The translations under genes were made by a program, and so were the position numbers. A stretch of DNA of 64,000 nucleotides from JALGVA01 sp964617715. GTDB lineage: Bacteria; Armatimonadota; Zipacnadia; Zipacnadales; UBA5352. Positions 42,662-50,514 of this stretch are shown piece by piece (within the stretch, counting starts at the first letter, position 1; each line of letters starts with the position of its first letter). The notes beneath the pieces are model-generated. The model made no database searches. It had not been told where the DNA came from and saw only the letters and a program-made list of their open reading frames with translations. The stretch lies in assembly GCA_964617715.1 (NCBI GenBank), contig CAZTZN010000002.1:30233-94232 (forward strand), in the 5' to 3' direction.

Positions 42662-42773
42662 TGGCTTCCGGGGAGGTAATGACACAACGCGAGTGAATGT
42701 TAACGCACGAACCGGACTGAGTGGTCGCTCACCGCCCGTGTGTGCCCTGATTGTGCCGCTGGGAGGTCATATC

Positions 42774-44366
42774 ATGCGTCCGCTTGCCTGGCTCATATGC
42801 GCCGGGTGTGTCGCTGTCCTCAGCTTCGGCTGCGGGGGAGGCGGCAACGCGCCCGCCGTCGGTCCGCAACCTCCGTCTTCGAATGAGCCCCTGCAGGTTG
42901 GCCCACTTGTCGTCCGTACGGCCGCCAGGCCGACCCTCAACACCTCGATCATCCCCAGCACCGGGAACGCCAGCTTCGTCGCCCTTTGGGGCGCGACCAT
43001 CAATTACGCCGGCGTCCAGGAGCTGCTCGACCGCATCGTCTTCAGCAGCTTCCGCTCCGCTAACTGGGACATCTGGGTCTGCGATCTCTTCGGCGAGAAC
43101 CTGCACCGAGTCACGGGCACCGGCCACCCCGACCGCCTGCCGGTCTGGTCTCCTGATGGCACGCGAATCGCCTTCGCCCAGGAGCGGGACATCTCGGGCG
43201 AGGCCGACGTCTACGTGGTCAATGAGAACGGCGCGAACCTCACCAATCTCACCAACAGCGCCGACTACGACACGCACCCGACCTGGTCCCCCACCGGTGA
43301 CCGGATCGCTTTCCAGACCGATCGGCCCGGCAATTCGGAGATCTATGCCATGTACGCCGATGGGAGCGACCCGGTCAACCTGACGAACCACGCCGACGCA
43401 GACCTGGCGCCGGACTGGAGCGGCGACCAAGCACATGGCGGCATCGCGTTCATGAGCACCCGGGACGGGAATTGCGAGATCTACAAGATGGATCACCGCG
43501 GCCTGAACCCCACGCGCCTGACTGACACCACGGCGGAGGAGGCCTTTCCGGCGTGGTCGGCAGATGGCTTGTTGATCGCATTCCGGATCGCAGTCGCGAA
43601 CAGTGACATCTTCGAGATGTACTCCGACGGCACTCTCGTGCGGCCGCTCGCGGACAGCCAATACTACGAAGACCATCCGTCCTACTCGACCGATGGCCGC
43701 TTTGTTGCCTTCGTGTCGTCCGAGGGTGGTGGCTTCAATATCTGGGTGCGCCAGACAGCGCCGCCCGGTCGTCATTACCGGGTCACCGACGCGGGCGGCA
43801 GCGATAGCGACCCCGACCTGGGCAGCCCCACGGTACAGACCGCGCGCGTGCTCATCGGCCCCGGCGGCTCCGATCACGGCTACGACCCGCTCTGGAGCAA
43901 CACCTACGCCGGGATCGTATCCTTCAATGCCGATGGGTACCTGGGCTTTGTGCGCATAGGCCTCCACGCATCAGACGCCGCGGGACTGCAGGTCACGCCG
44001 CTCAGCAACGTTGGCGCCAGCCTTTCGGCGGTGCGCCTGCGCGCCGGTGAGATCGTCAACCTGCGCGAGGATACCGGCATCAACATGCGGCCGATCAAGT
44101 GGGACTTCGATGCGGAAAACCCGACCAGCGCCATTCTCTACTTCAACTCCGCCACCGGCAAGCTGGTTTCGGTGCTGCTCAATCGCTCCTCCACCTATCC
44201 CTCGTCGGCCGCAGATCCGCCCGGCGATGTCGGGCACTCGGTCATCGGTTCGCGCACGCAGGTCACCGGTGACTTCAGTGCGGTCTACGACGCCGACGGC
44301 GGTCTCGTCGCAGAGGACGTGTGCACGGTCGAATTCGAACATGGGGTAATAGCCCGGGCGTACTGA
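42774..44366 (+). CDS. PD40/TolB-like beta-propeller lipoprotein
   Basis: ATG 42774 is preceded six bases upstream by GGGAGGT; an extension upstream has no such site. The 530-residue product has a signal peptide with an imperfect lipobox before Cys20 (VLSFGCGGGG). Residues about 90-360 are PD40/TolB-type propeller blades, with repeated 'P.WSPDGTRIAF', 'HPTWSPTGDRIAFQTDR' and 'AFPAWSADGLLIAFR' units; a separate C-terminal beta domain follows (about 380-525). Such propellers bind proteins or peptides outside the cytoplasmic membrane. It sits between gyrB and gyrA, with a terminator before it and the gyrA promoter after it, so it is probably a separate unit inserted there. Confidence 0.85.
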   Translation: MRPLAWLICAGCVAVLSFGCGGGGNAPAVGPQPPSSNEPLQVGPLVVRTAARPTLNTSIIPSTGNASFVALWGATINYAGVQELLDRIVFSSFRSANWDIWVCDLFGENLHRVTGTGHPDRLPVWSPDGTRIAFAQERDISGEADVYVVNENGANLTNLTNSADYDTHPTWSPTGDRIAFQTDRPGNSEIYAMYADGSDPVNLTNHADADLAPDWSGDQAHGGIAFMSTRDGNCEIYKMDHRGLNPTRLTDTTAEEAFPAWSADGLLIAFRIAVANSDIFEMYSDGTLVRPLADSQYYEDHPSYSTDGRFVAFVSSEGGGFNIWVRQTAPPGRHYRVTDAGGSDSDPDLGSPTVQTARVLIGPGGSDHGYDPLWSNTYAGIVSFNADGYLGFVRIGLHASDAAGLQVTPLSNVGASLSAVRLRAGEIVNLREDTGINMRPIKWDFDAENPTSAILYFNSATGKLVSVLLNRSSTYPSSAADPPGDVGHSVIGSRTQVTGDFSAVYDADGGLVAEDVCTVEFEHGVIARAY

Positions 44367-44598
44367 CGGCGCGATGGGGACATCGTCGGGCCGGCGAACA
44401 GCATACCCGGAGACCATCTTCAACCCGACAGCGAAGGCCATCACAGGCCGGTGACCAGCCCCCTCACTCGGCCTCCACGGGCGCGGCTCACATTGGCCTC
44501 CCCGGCCACGCCCGTCATCCCCCTGAGAGCCGCTGTTCCGAGGCCCCAAATCGCCACGCAGAGGCCCCTCAGTGCCCCATAAAGCGCGTTTTCTGCAT
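44367..44598. other. Intergenic region between the propeller lipoprotein and the gyrA promoter
   Basis: About 230 bases with no protein-like frame or clear terminator. The gyrA promoter begins at 44599. Confidence 0.4.
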
Positions 44599-44627
44599 TT
44601 GACGCGATGCCCCGAATCGTGTATACT
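44599..44627 (+). promoter_or_regulatory. Promoter of gyrA
   Basis: TTGACG (44599-44604) and TATACT (44622-44627) with a 17-bp spacer, the same hexamers as the gyrB promoter. The 75-base leader contains two copies of GTCCTCA (44647-44653, 44658-44664) and a short hairpin GCGTCC-TCA-GGACGC (44656-44670). Confidence 0.8.
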
Positions 44628-44710
44628 TCATTGTCCCCGAAGAGACGTCCTCAACGCGTCCTCAGGACGCCCCAGAACGCAGATTCTGCAGCACACGCAG
44701 GGAGCTACCG

Positions 44711-47182
44711 ATGGCAGACGAGAACCTCGAAGCAGGCGTCGAAACCGTATCGTTGCATCAGGAGATGGAAGACTCGTTCATGCAATTCGCGCTCAGCGTC
44801 ATCGTGGCGCGCGCGCTCCCCGATGCGCGTGATGGCCTGAAGCCCTCGCAGCGCCGCATCCTGCTGGCGATGAATGACGAGGGGGTCTATTCCGACCGCG
44901 CCCACGTCAAGTGCGCCTCCATCGTCGGCGAGACCATGAAGACCTATCACCCGCACGGCGATCAGTCGCTCTACGACACGCTTGTGCGCCTGGCTCAGGA
45001 CTTCTCGATCCGCTACCCCCTGGTCGATCCGCAGGGCAACTTCGGCTCCATCGACGGCGATCCGGCGGGCGCCCCGCGCTACACTGAGGCGCGATTGTCC
45101 CCCGTGGCCATGGCGATGCTCGAGGACCTCGACAAGGACACCGTTGACTGGCAGCCCAACTACGACGAACGCACCCAGGAGCCCGAGGTGCTGCCGGGCG
45201 CCTTCCCCAATCTGCTGTGCAACGGCACCGCGGGCATCGCTGTGGGCTACGCCACCAACCTGCCCCCGCACAACCTCGGTGAGGTCGTGGAGGCCGCCAT
45301 CGCACTGCTCGACGACCCCGACCTCGAGCCTCAGGCGCTGATGAAGCACATCCAGGGCCCCGACTTCCCGACCGGCGCGATGATCCTCGGACGCAAGGGC
45401 ATCCGCGATTACTTCGTCACCGGCAAGGGCTCGGTGACCATGCAGGCGCGCGCGGTTCCCGAGCCGCTCCCGCGTGGACGCGAGGCGATCATCGTCACCG
45501 AGCTGCCCTACCAGGTCTCCAAAGCCGGTCTGCTCGAGCAGATCGCGGACCTGGTCAACGACGGCAAGCTCGACGGTATCAGCGACCTGCGCGACGAGTC
45601 GGACCGCAACGGCATGCGCATCGTGATCGAACTCAGGCGCGATGCGGTGGCCGACGTGGTGCTGAATAACCTCTACAAGCACACCTACATGCGCACCAAC
45701 TTCAACGCCAACCTGCTGGCGCTGGTGAAGATGAAGGGCTCGCTCATCCCACGCCAGTGTTCGATGAAGGACCTCCTGCAGATCTTCCTCGACCACCGAC
45801 GCGACGTCATCACGCGCCGGACGACATTCCTGCTCAAGCAGGCCGAGGCGCGCCTGCACATCGTCGAGGGTCTGCTGCGCGCGCTGGACGTGATCGATGA
45901 GATCATCGCCCTCATCCGCGCCAGCGCCAACCGCACCGAGGCGCGCGAGGGACTGATGAGCGAGTTCGAATTCAGCCAGCTCCAGGCGGACGCGATCCTG
46001 GACATGCGGCTGAGCCAGCTCACCCGACTCTCGTACGAGGACCTGGCGGCCGAGAAGCAGAAGCTCGAGGAGGCCATCGCGGAGTACAACAAGATATTGG
46101 GCTCCGAGGCCGAGAAGTCCAAGGTCATCAAGCGCGAGCTGCGCAAGCTGGTGCGTGACTTCGGCGACGAGCGGCGCACCCGTATCCACGATGCGGAGGC
46201 CGAGGACATCGACATGGAGGACCTGATCGCCCAGGAAGACATGGCGATCACTATCACGCGCGACGGCTACATCAAGCGCATGCCCGTGGACACCTACCGG
46301 GTCCAACGACGCGGCGGCCGCGGGATCGTGGCCCTCACGAAGAAGGAAGAGGACACCGTCGCCGACATCTTCGTGGCGACGACCCACCACCTCATCCTGT
46401 TCTTCACCAATCGCGGCAACGTGTACCGTGCCAAGGCCTACCAGGCGCCGCTGGCCAGTCGCCAGGCGCGGGGCACGCCCATCAGCAACATCGTCCCGCT
46501 CGAGGACGGAGAGAGCATCACCGCGTGGATCCCGGTCGAGAACTATGACCGGGGCGGCTACCTGTTCATGGTCACCGACCAGGGCTACGTGAAGAAGACG
46601 GAACTCAAGGAGTACGACACCCACCTGCGCACCAAGGGCCTGATCGGCATCAGCCTGGAACCGGGCGACGAACTGCGCTGGGTCATCTGGACCGACGGCT
46701 CCAAGGACATCATGCTCAGCACGCGCGACGGCATGGCCATCCGCTTTGACGAGGAGCAGGTCCGTCCCACGGGCCGCAATACTCGGGGCGTGCAGGGCAT
46801 CAGGCTGCGCAAGGGCGATGCGCTGGTGTCTGCGGAGGCGGTCGATAAGGATGACTCGCGCGACCTGCTGGTGGTCAGCGAGAAGGGCTTGGGCAAGCGC
46901 ACACCCTTGAAGGAGTACCGCCGCCAGGGCCGCAACGGCATGGGCGTGACCACGCTCAAAGTCACGGAGAAGAACGGGCGCGTTGTGGGCACCGAAGTGG
47001 TCGATGATGAAGACCAGATAATGTGCATCACCTCCGCCGGTGTGCTGATCCGTATGCCCGTGGCCAACATCCGACGCTGCGGGCGCAACACACAGGGCGT
47101 CAAGGTGGTCTCGCCCGACGAGGGCGCGCATGTATGTGCGGTCGCGAAGGTGGTCCGCGAAGCCGGCGGCGCGACCGAGTAG
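44711..47182 (+). CDS. gyrA: DNA gyrase subunit A
   Basis: GyrA cuts and rejoins DNA. The 823-residue product (ATG 44711, AGGGAGC upstream) has the winged-helix breakage domain with catalytic Tyr124 in APRYTEARLS and a C-terminal beta-pinwheel with the GyrA box QRRGGRG, which separates it from ParC. The quinolone-resistance region reads HPHGDQSLYDT (80-90): Gln85 takes the place of E. coli Ser83, while Asp89 (E. coli Asp87) is kept. Numbering is offset by two from E. coli, as shown by Tyr124/Tyr122. It ends in a strong intrinsic terminator. Confidence 0.97.
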   Translation: MADENLEAGVETVSLHQEMEDSFMQFALSVIVARALPDARDGLKPSQRRILLAMNDEGVYSDRAHVKCASIVGETMKTYHPHGDQSLYDTLVRLAQDFSIRYPLVDPQGNFGSIDGDPAGAPRYTEARLSPVAMAMLEDLDKDTVDWQPNYDERTQEPEVLPGAFPNLLCNGTAGIAVGYATNLPPHNLGEVVEAAIALLDDPDLEPQALMKHIQGPDFPTGAMILGRKGIRDYFVTGKGSVTMQARAVPEPLPRGREAIIVTELPYQVSKAGLLEQIADLVNDGKLDGISDLRDESDRNGMRIVIELRRDAVADVVLNNLYKHTYMRTNFNANLLALVKMKGSLIPRQCSMKDLLQIFLDHRRDVITRRTTFLLKQAEARLHIVEGLLRALDVIDEIIALIRASANRTEAREGLMSEFEFSQLQADAILDMRLSQLTRLSYEDLAAEKQKLEEAIAEYNKILGSEAEKSKVIKRELRKLVRDFGDERRTRIHDAEAEDIDMEDLIAQEDMAITITRDGYIKRMPVDTYRVQRRGGRGIVALTKKEEDTVADIFVATTHHLILFFTNRGNVYRAKAYQAPLASRQARGTPISNIVPLEDGESITAWIPVENYDRGGYLFMVTDQGYVKKTELKEYDTHLRTKGLIGISLEPGDELRWVIWTDGSKDIMLSTRDGMAIRFDEEQVRPTGRNTRGVQGIRLRKGDALVSAEAVDKDDSRDLLVVSEKGLGKRTPLKEYRRQGRNGMGVTTLKVTEKNGRVVGTEVVDDEDQIMCITSAGVLIRMPVANIRRCGRNTQGVKVVSPDEGAHVCAVAKVVREAGGATE

Positions 47183-47206
47183 TCTCCTCAACCGGCAGTG
47201 CCCTCG

Positions 47207-47245
47207 CAGGGCACCTCGAGCCGTCCGGCGAGGTGCCCTGTTTTT
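47207..47245 (+). terminator. Intrinsic terminator of gyrA
   Basis: A perfect 12-bp stem (47207-47218 with 47229-47240), ten-base loop and TTTTT immediately after it. It is the clearest rho-independent terminator in the window. Confidence 0.9.
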
Positions 47246-47506
47246 CTGCGCCAGATCACGCCCGCCGGCAGGAAGACCGTGCCCGCGCAGCGTATACTCG
47301 GATACGCCCGCGACGCTGCGACCTGCACCGACGCGAAGGACACGCGCGAATTTCCGCGACGTCTTGACTCGACTGCAGGTAATGGAATACCGTGCAAAGG
47401 GATACAGGTTTCGGGGGCGAAAGCTGCCCAAACATCTGCGTAGCGCGAACCCTCACGCACGGGCGAGCGCGCTGCGGCGTACACTCGGGGATCACGGAGG
47501 CACTCG
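47246..47506 (+). other. Leader region of nrdJ
   Basis: About 260 bases with no convincing gene. It contains a TATACT (47293-47298) without a matching -35 and a TTGACT (47364-47369) with only a poor AATACC 16 bp on, so the nrdJ promoter cannot be placed with confidence. No full cobalamin riboswitch or NrdR box was recognised. Confidence 0.4.
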
Positions 47507-49756
47507 ATGGCAACATCGTGGAGGGAGACAACGTTACAGCTTTCGGAGAACGCACTGACCGTTCTGGGCCGTCGCTACCTGCGCAAGGACGCCGACGGCC
47601 AGGTGGTCGAGCGACCGGAGGACATGTTCCGGCGCGTAGCGGAGAACATCGCCTCGGCCGAAGCCAACTACGGCGCCGCCGAGGCGGACGTGGCGCGCGT
47701 AGCCGAGGAGTTCTACGGCATCATGGCGCGCCAGGAGTTCATGCCTAACTCCCCCACGCTGATGAACGCGGGTCGCGAGTTCCAGCAGCTCTCCGCCTGC
47801 TTCGTGTTGCCGGTCGAGGACTCGATGGAGAGCATCTTCGAGGCGGTCAAGAACACCGCCATGATTCACAAGAGCGGCGGCGGCACCGGCTTCTCGTTCT
47901 CACGCCTGCGCCCCGCCGATGACGTGGTCAGCTCCACACGCGGTGTCTCCAGCGGTCCGGTGTCGTTCATGCGTGTGTTCGACGCGGCGACTGAGGCCAT
48001 CAAGCAGGGAGGTGTCCGCCGGGGCGCCAACATGGCCGTGTTGCGGGTCGATCACCCGGACATCATGCAGTTCATCGAGGCCAAGTCGGACCACACCCAG
48101 CTCACCAACTTCAACCTGTCCGTGGGCGTGACCGAGGACTTCATGCGGGCGGTGCAGCACGGCGAACAGTTCGGGCTGATCAACCCGCGCACCGGGCAGC
48201 AGACCGGCACTATCGACGCCCGGCAGACCTTCCGGCGCATGGCCGAGCTGGCGTGGGCGGGCGGTGACCCCGGCCTGGTCTTCCTCGATCGGATGAACGC
48301 AGCCAACCCGACCCCACACATCGGTGAGATTGAGGCGACCAACCCCTGCGGCGAGCAGCCGCTGTTGGCGTTCGAGTCGTGTAACCTCGGCTCGATCAAC
48401 CTGGCGAAGATGGTCGAGGGCGCCGGTGAGGCGGCGCGCATCGACTGGGACCGCCTGCGGGCGACCGTGCACACCGCCGTGCGCTTCCTCGACAACGTCA
48501 TCGACATGAACGAGCTGCCCCTGCCGCAGATCGCCGACAGGACCCGCGGCAACCGCAAGATCGGCCTGGGCGTCATGGGCTTCGCTGACATGCTCATCCT
48601 GCTCGGCGTGCCCTACAACTCCCAGCAGGCCGTGCGCACCGCCGAGCAGGTAATGCAGTTCGTGCGCGACGAGGGCCGCGCGGCCTCTCATGAGCTGGCA
48701 AAACAGCGCGGACCGTTCCCCAACTGGCAGGGCTCTACCTACCAGCAGGCGGGCGAGGCGCCGTTGCGCAATGCGACCGTCACCACCATCGCGCCCACCG
48801 GAACTATCAGCATCATCGCGGGCTGCTCGTCGGGGATCGAGCCGCTGTTCGCCGTGGTGTTCACGCGTCACGTGCTCGACAACGACGAACTGCTCGAGGT
48901 CCACCCGCTCTTCGAGCGCATGGCTAAGGAGCAGGGGTTCTTCAGCCCGGAGCTGCTCAAGGAGATCGAGGCGAAGGGCTCGCTGCACGACATCGAGGCC
49001 ATCCCGCCGAGCGTGCGCGAGCTGTTCACCACCGCGCATGACGTCACGCCCGAGTGGCATGTGCGCATCCAGGCGGCGTTCCAGGAGTTCACCGACAACG
49101 CCGTGTCGAAGACGGTCAACTTCCCCAACGAGGCCACCGTGGAGGATGTCGAACACGTCTACCGGCTGGCCTACGAGCTGCACTGCAAGGGCGTGACCAT
49201 CTACCGCGACGGCTCCCGCGATGAGCAGGTGCTCACCACCGGCAAGACCGAGCGGGCACACGAGGGTGAGGTCGTGACGGCACCGGTGACGCCACGCCCG
49301 CGGCCCGCGGTGGTCACCGGCTCGACGCGCATGGTGCGCACCGGCTGCGGCAAGCTCTATGTGACCATCAACCAGGACGAGCACGGACCGTTCGAGCTGT
49401 TCGCGACCATGGGCAAGGCGGGCGGTTGTGCGGCGTCGCAGGCGGAGGCGATCGCGCGCCTGGTGTCACTGGCGTTCCGCTGCGGCATACCCACCGCCGA
49501 CGTCGTTCGCCAGCTCCGCGGCATTCGCTGCCATCAGCCGGCGTGGGAGGCGGGCGGCGAGCGCATCCTCTCGTGCGCGGACGCGGTGGCCAAGGTCATC
49601 GAGCGTACGCTGATGCCCGAGGGCGAGCAACTTGCGATGGACTTCAACGGCTCGGCCTTCGGTCATGCCGGCGCGTGCCCGGAGTGCGGCGGCACGCTGG
49701 TGCACGAGGGCGGCTGCAACGTCTGCCGCGACTGCGGCTACTCACAGTGTGACTGA
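47507..49756 (+). CDS. nrdJ: Adenosylcobalamin-dependent (class II) ribonucleotide reductase
   Basis: NrdJ makes deoxyribonucleotides in one subunit with adenosylcobalamin as radical source, so it works with or without oxygen. ATG 47507 follows a GGAGG. In the 749 residues: SAC98 (one of the redox cysteine pair), the catalytic NPCGE (279-283) with the thiyl Cys281, and Cys292 in SCNLGS, 11 residues on as in Thermotoga NrdJ. A TSCPD-like domain follows near 610-700 (RTGCGKLYVTINQDEHGPFE), and the C-terminus is a zinc ribbon or redox tail with Cys pairs (CPECGG, CNVCRDCGYSQC). No ATP-cone is seen at the N-terminus. Confidence 0.96.
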   Translation: MATSWRETTLQLSENALTVLGRRYLRKDADGQVVERPEDMFRRVAENIASAEANYGAAEADVARVAEEFYGIMARQEFMPNSPTLMNAGREFQQLSACFVLPVEDSMESIFEAVKNTAMIHKSGGGTGFSFSRLRPADDVVSSTRGVSSGPVSFMRVFDAATEAIKQGGVRRGANMAVLRVDHPDIMQFIEAKSDHTQLTNFNLSVGVTEDFMRAVQHGEQFGLINPRTGQQTGTIDARQTFRRMAELAWAGGDPGLVFLDRMNAANPTPHIGEIEATNPCGEQPLLAFESCNLGSINLAKMVEGAGEAARIDWDRLRATVHTAVRFLDNVIDMNELPLPQIADRTRGNRKIGLGVMGFADMLILLGVPYNSQQAVRTAEQVMQFVRDEGRAASHELAKQRGPFPNWQGSTYQQAGEAPLRNATVTTIAPTGTISIIAGCSSGIEPLFAVVFTRHVLDNDELLEVHPLFERMAKEQGFFSPELLKEIEAKGSLHDIEAIPPSVRELFTTAHDVTPEWHVRIQAAFQEFTDNAVSKTVNFPNEATVEDVEHVYRLAYELHCKGVTIYRDGSRDEQVLTTGKTERAHEGEVVTAPVTPRPRPAVVTGSTRMVRTGCGKLYVTINQDEHGPFELFATMGKAGGCAASQAEAIARLVSLAFRCGIPTADVVRQLRGIRCHQPAWEAGGERILSCADAVAKVIERTLMPEGEQLAMDFNGSAFGHAGACPECGGTLVHEGGCNVCRDCGYSQCD

Positions 49757-49776
49757 GGGCGGAAGGGTTGAGCAAC

Positions 49777-50511
49777 ATGGACCTGACGAGCATCGGGCCG
49801 CAGTTCCAGGAGGCGACCAAGTACGGGCGGGGCCGACCGGTGCCGCAGGCGCCGGGTTGGGCCAGCCCACCGCCCACCTACAAGCAGTACGAGAGCTACC
49901 TTGATCGCGTCGAGTTGCCCCAGCCTGACACGGCCGGCGGCCCCGGCCTGTGGGCGACCATCGCGCAGCGCCGCTCACAACGCCGGTTCAGCGGCCGGCC
50001 GTTGGAGATCATGCACCTGTCGCAACTGCTGTGGGCCACCCAGGGCGTGACCGGCGAGGTACCGGGCTTCGAGTTGCGCGCGGCGGCTTCCGCGGGCGCC
50101 CTCTACCCCAACGAGACCTACGTGATCGCGCAGGCGGTGGACGACCTGGACCGCGGCGTTTACCACTACGATGTCCGCGGGCACGCACTCGGCCTGCTCG
50201 CGGATGGAGACTACTCGGCCGACGCCGCGCAGGCATGCCTCGGGCAGACCTGGATGGCGGGCGCGGGGGTGATCTTCGTCTGGGGTGCGGTGGTTGCACG
50301 CTGCGCCTGGAAGTACCAGAACCGGGCCTACCGCTACCTGTATCTCGACGCCGGGCACCTGGGCGCCCATGTGCAACTCGCGGCACAGGCGCTGGGACTG
50401 GCGTCCTGCAACGTCGCGGCGTTCTTTGACGATGAGGTCGCTCGGCTTGTCGGGATCGATGGTCGGACTGAGGTGCCGGTCTACGTGACCGCGGTGGGGC
50501 GCCCCGACTGA
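49777..50511 (+). CDS. SagB-type nitroreductase-family oxidoreductase
   Basis: ATG 49777 has GGAAGGG nine bases upstream; a TTG at 49768 overlaps it. The 244-residue product matches the SagB/ThcOx branch of FMN-dependent nitroreductases: RRSQRRFSGRPLEIMHLSQLLWATQG (about 66-90, quoted in parts), RAAASAGALYPNETYV, and AGHLGAHVQLAAQALGL. In peptide-natural-product pathways SagB oxidises azolines, but here no cyclodehydratase, precursor or transporter gene is nearby, so another redox substrate is more likely. It begins 20 bases after nrdJ and may share its transcript. Confidence 0.85.
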   Translation: MDLTSIGPQFQEATKYGRGRPVPQAPGWASPPPTYKQYESYLDRVELPQPDTAGGPGLWATIAQRRSQRRFSGRPLEIMHLSQLLWATQGVTGEVPGFELRAAASAGALYPNETYVIAQAVDDLDRGVYHYDVRGHALGLLADGDYSADAAQACLGQTWMAGAGVIFVWGAVVARCAWKYQNRAYRYLYLDAGHLGAHVQLAAQALGLASCNVAAFFDDEVARLVGIDGRTEVPVYVTAVGRPD

Positions 50512-50514
50512 GCC

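Noticed and set aside
47255..47290. B12-box-like sequence (GCAGGAAGACC) before nrdJ, suggesting a cobalamin riboswitch
   Set aside because: The rest of the riboswitch (about 150 upstream bases with the conserved core) is missing; that DNA is the gyrA end and its terminator.
44705..47431. A 908-codon open frame antisense to gyrA
   Set aside because: Same cause: antisense frame opened by high GC at third positions; no domain is visible in it.
49777..50511. Azole-peptide (RiPP) gene cluster around the SagB-like gene
   Set aside because: No precursor peptide, cyclodehydratase or export gene nearby.
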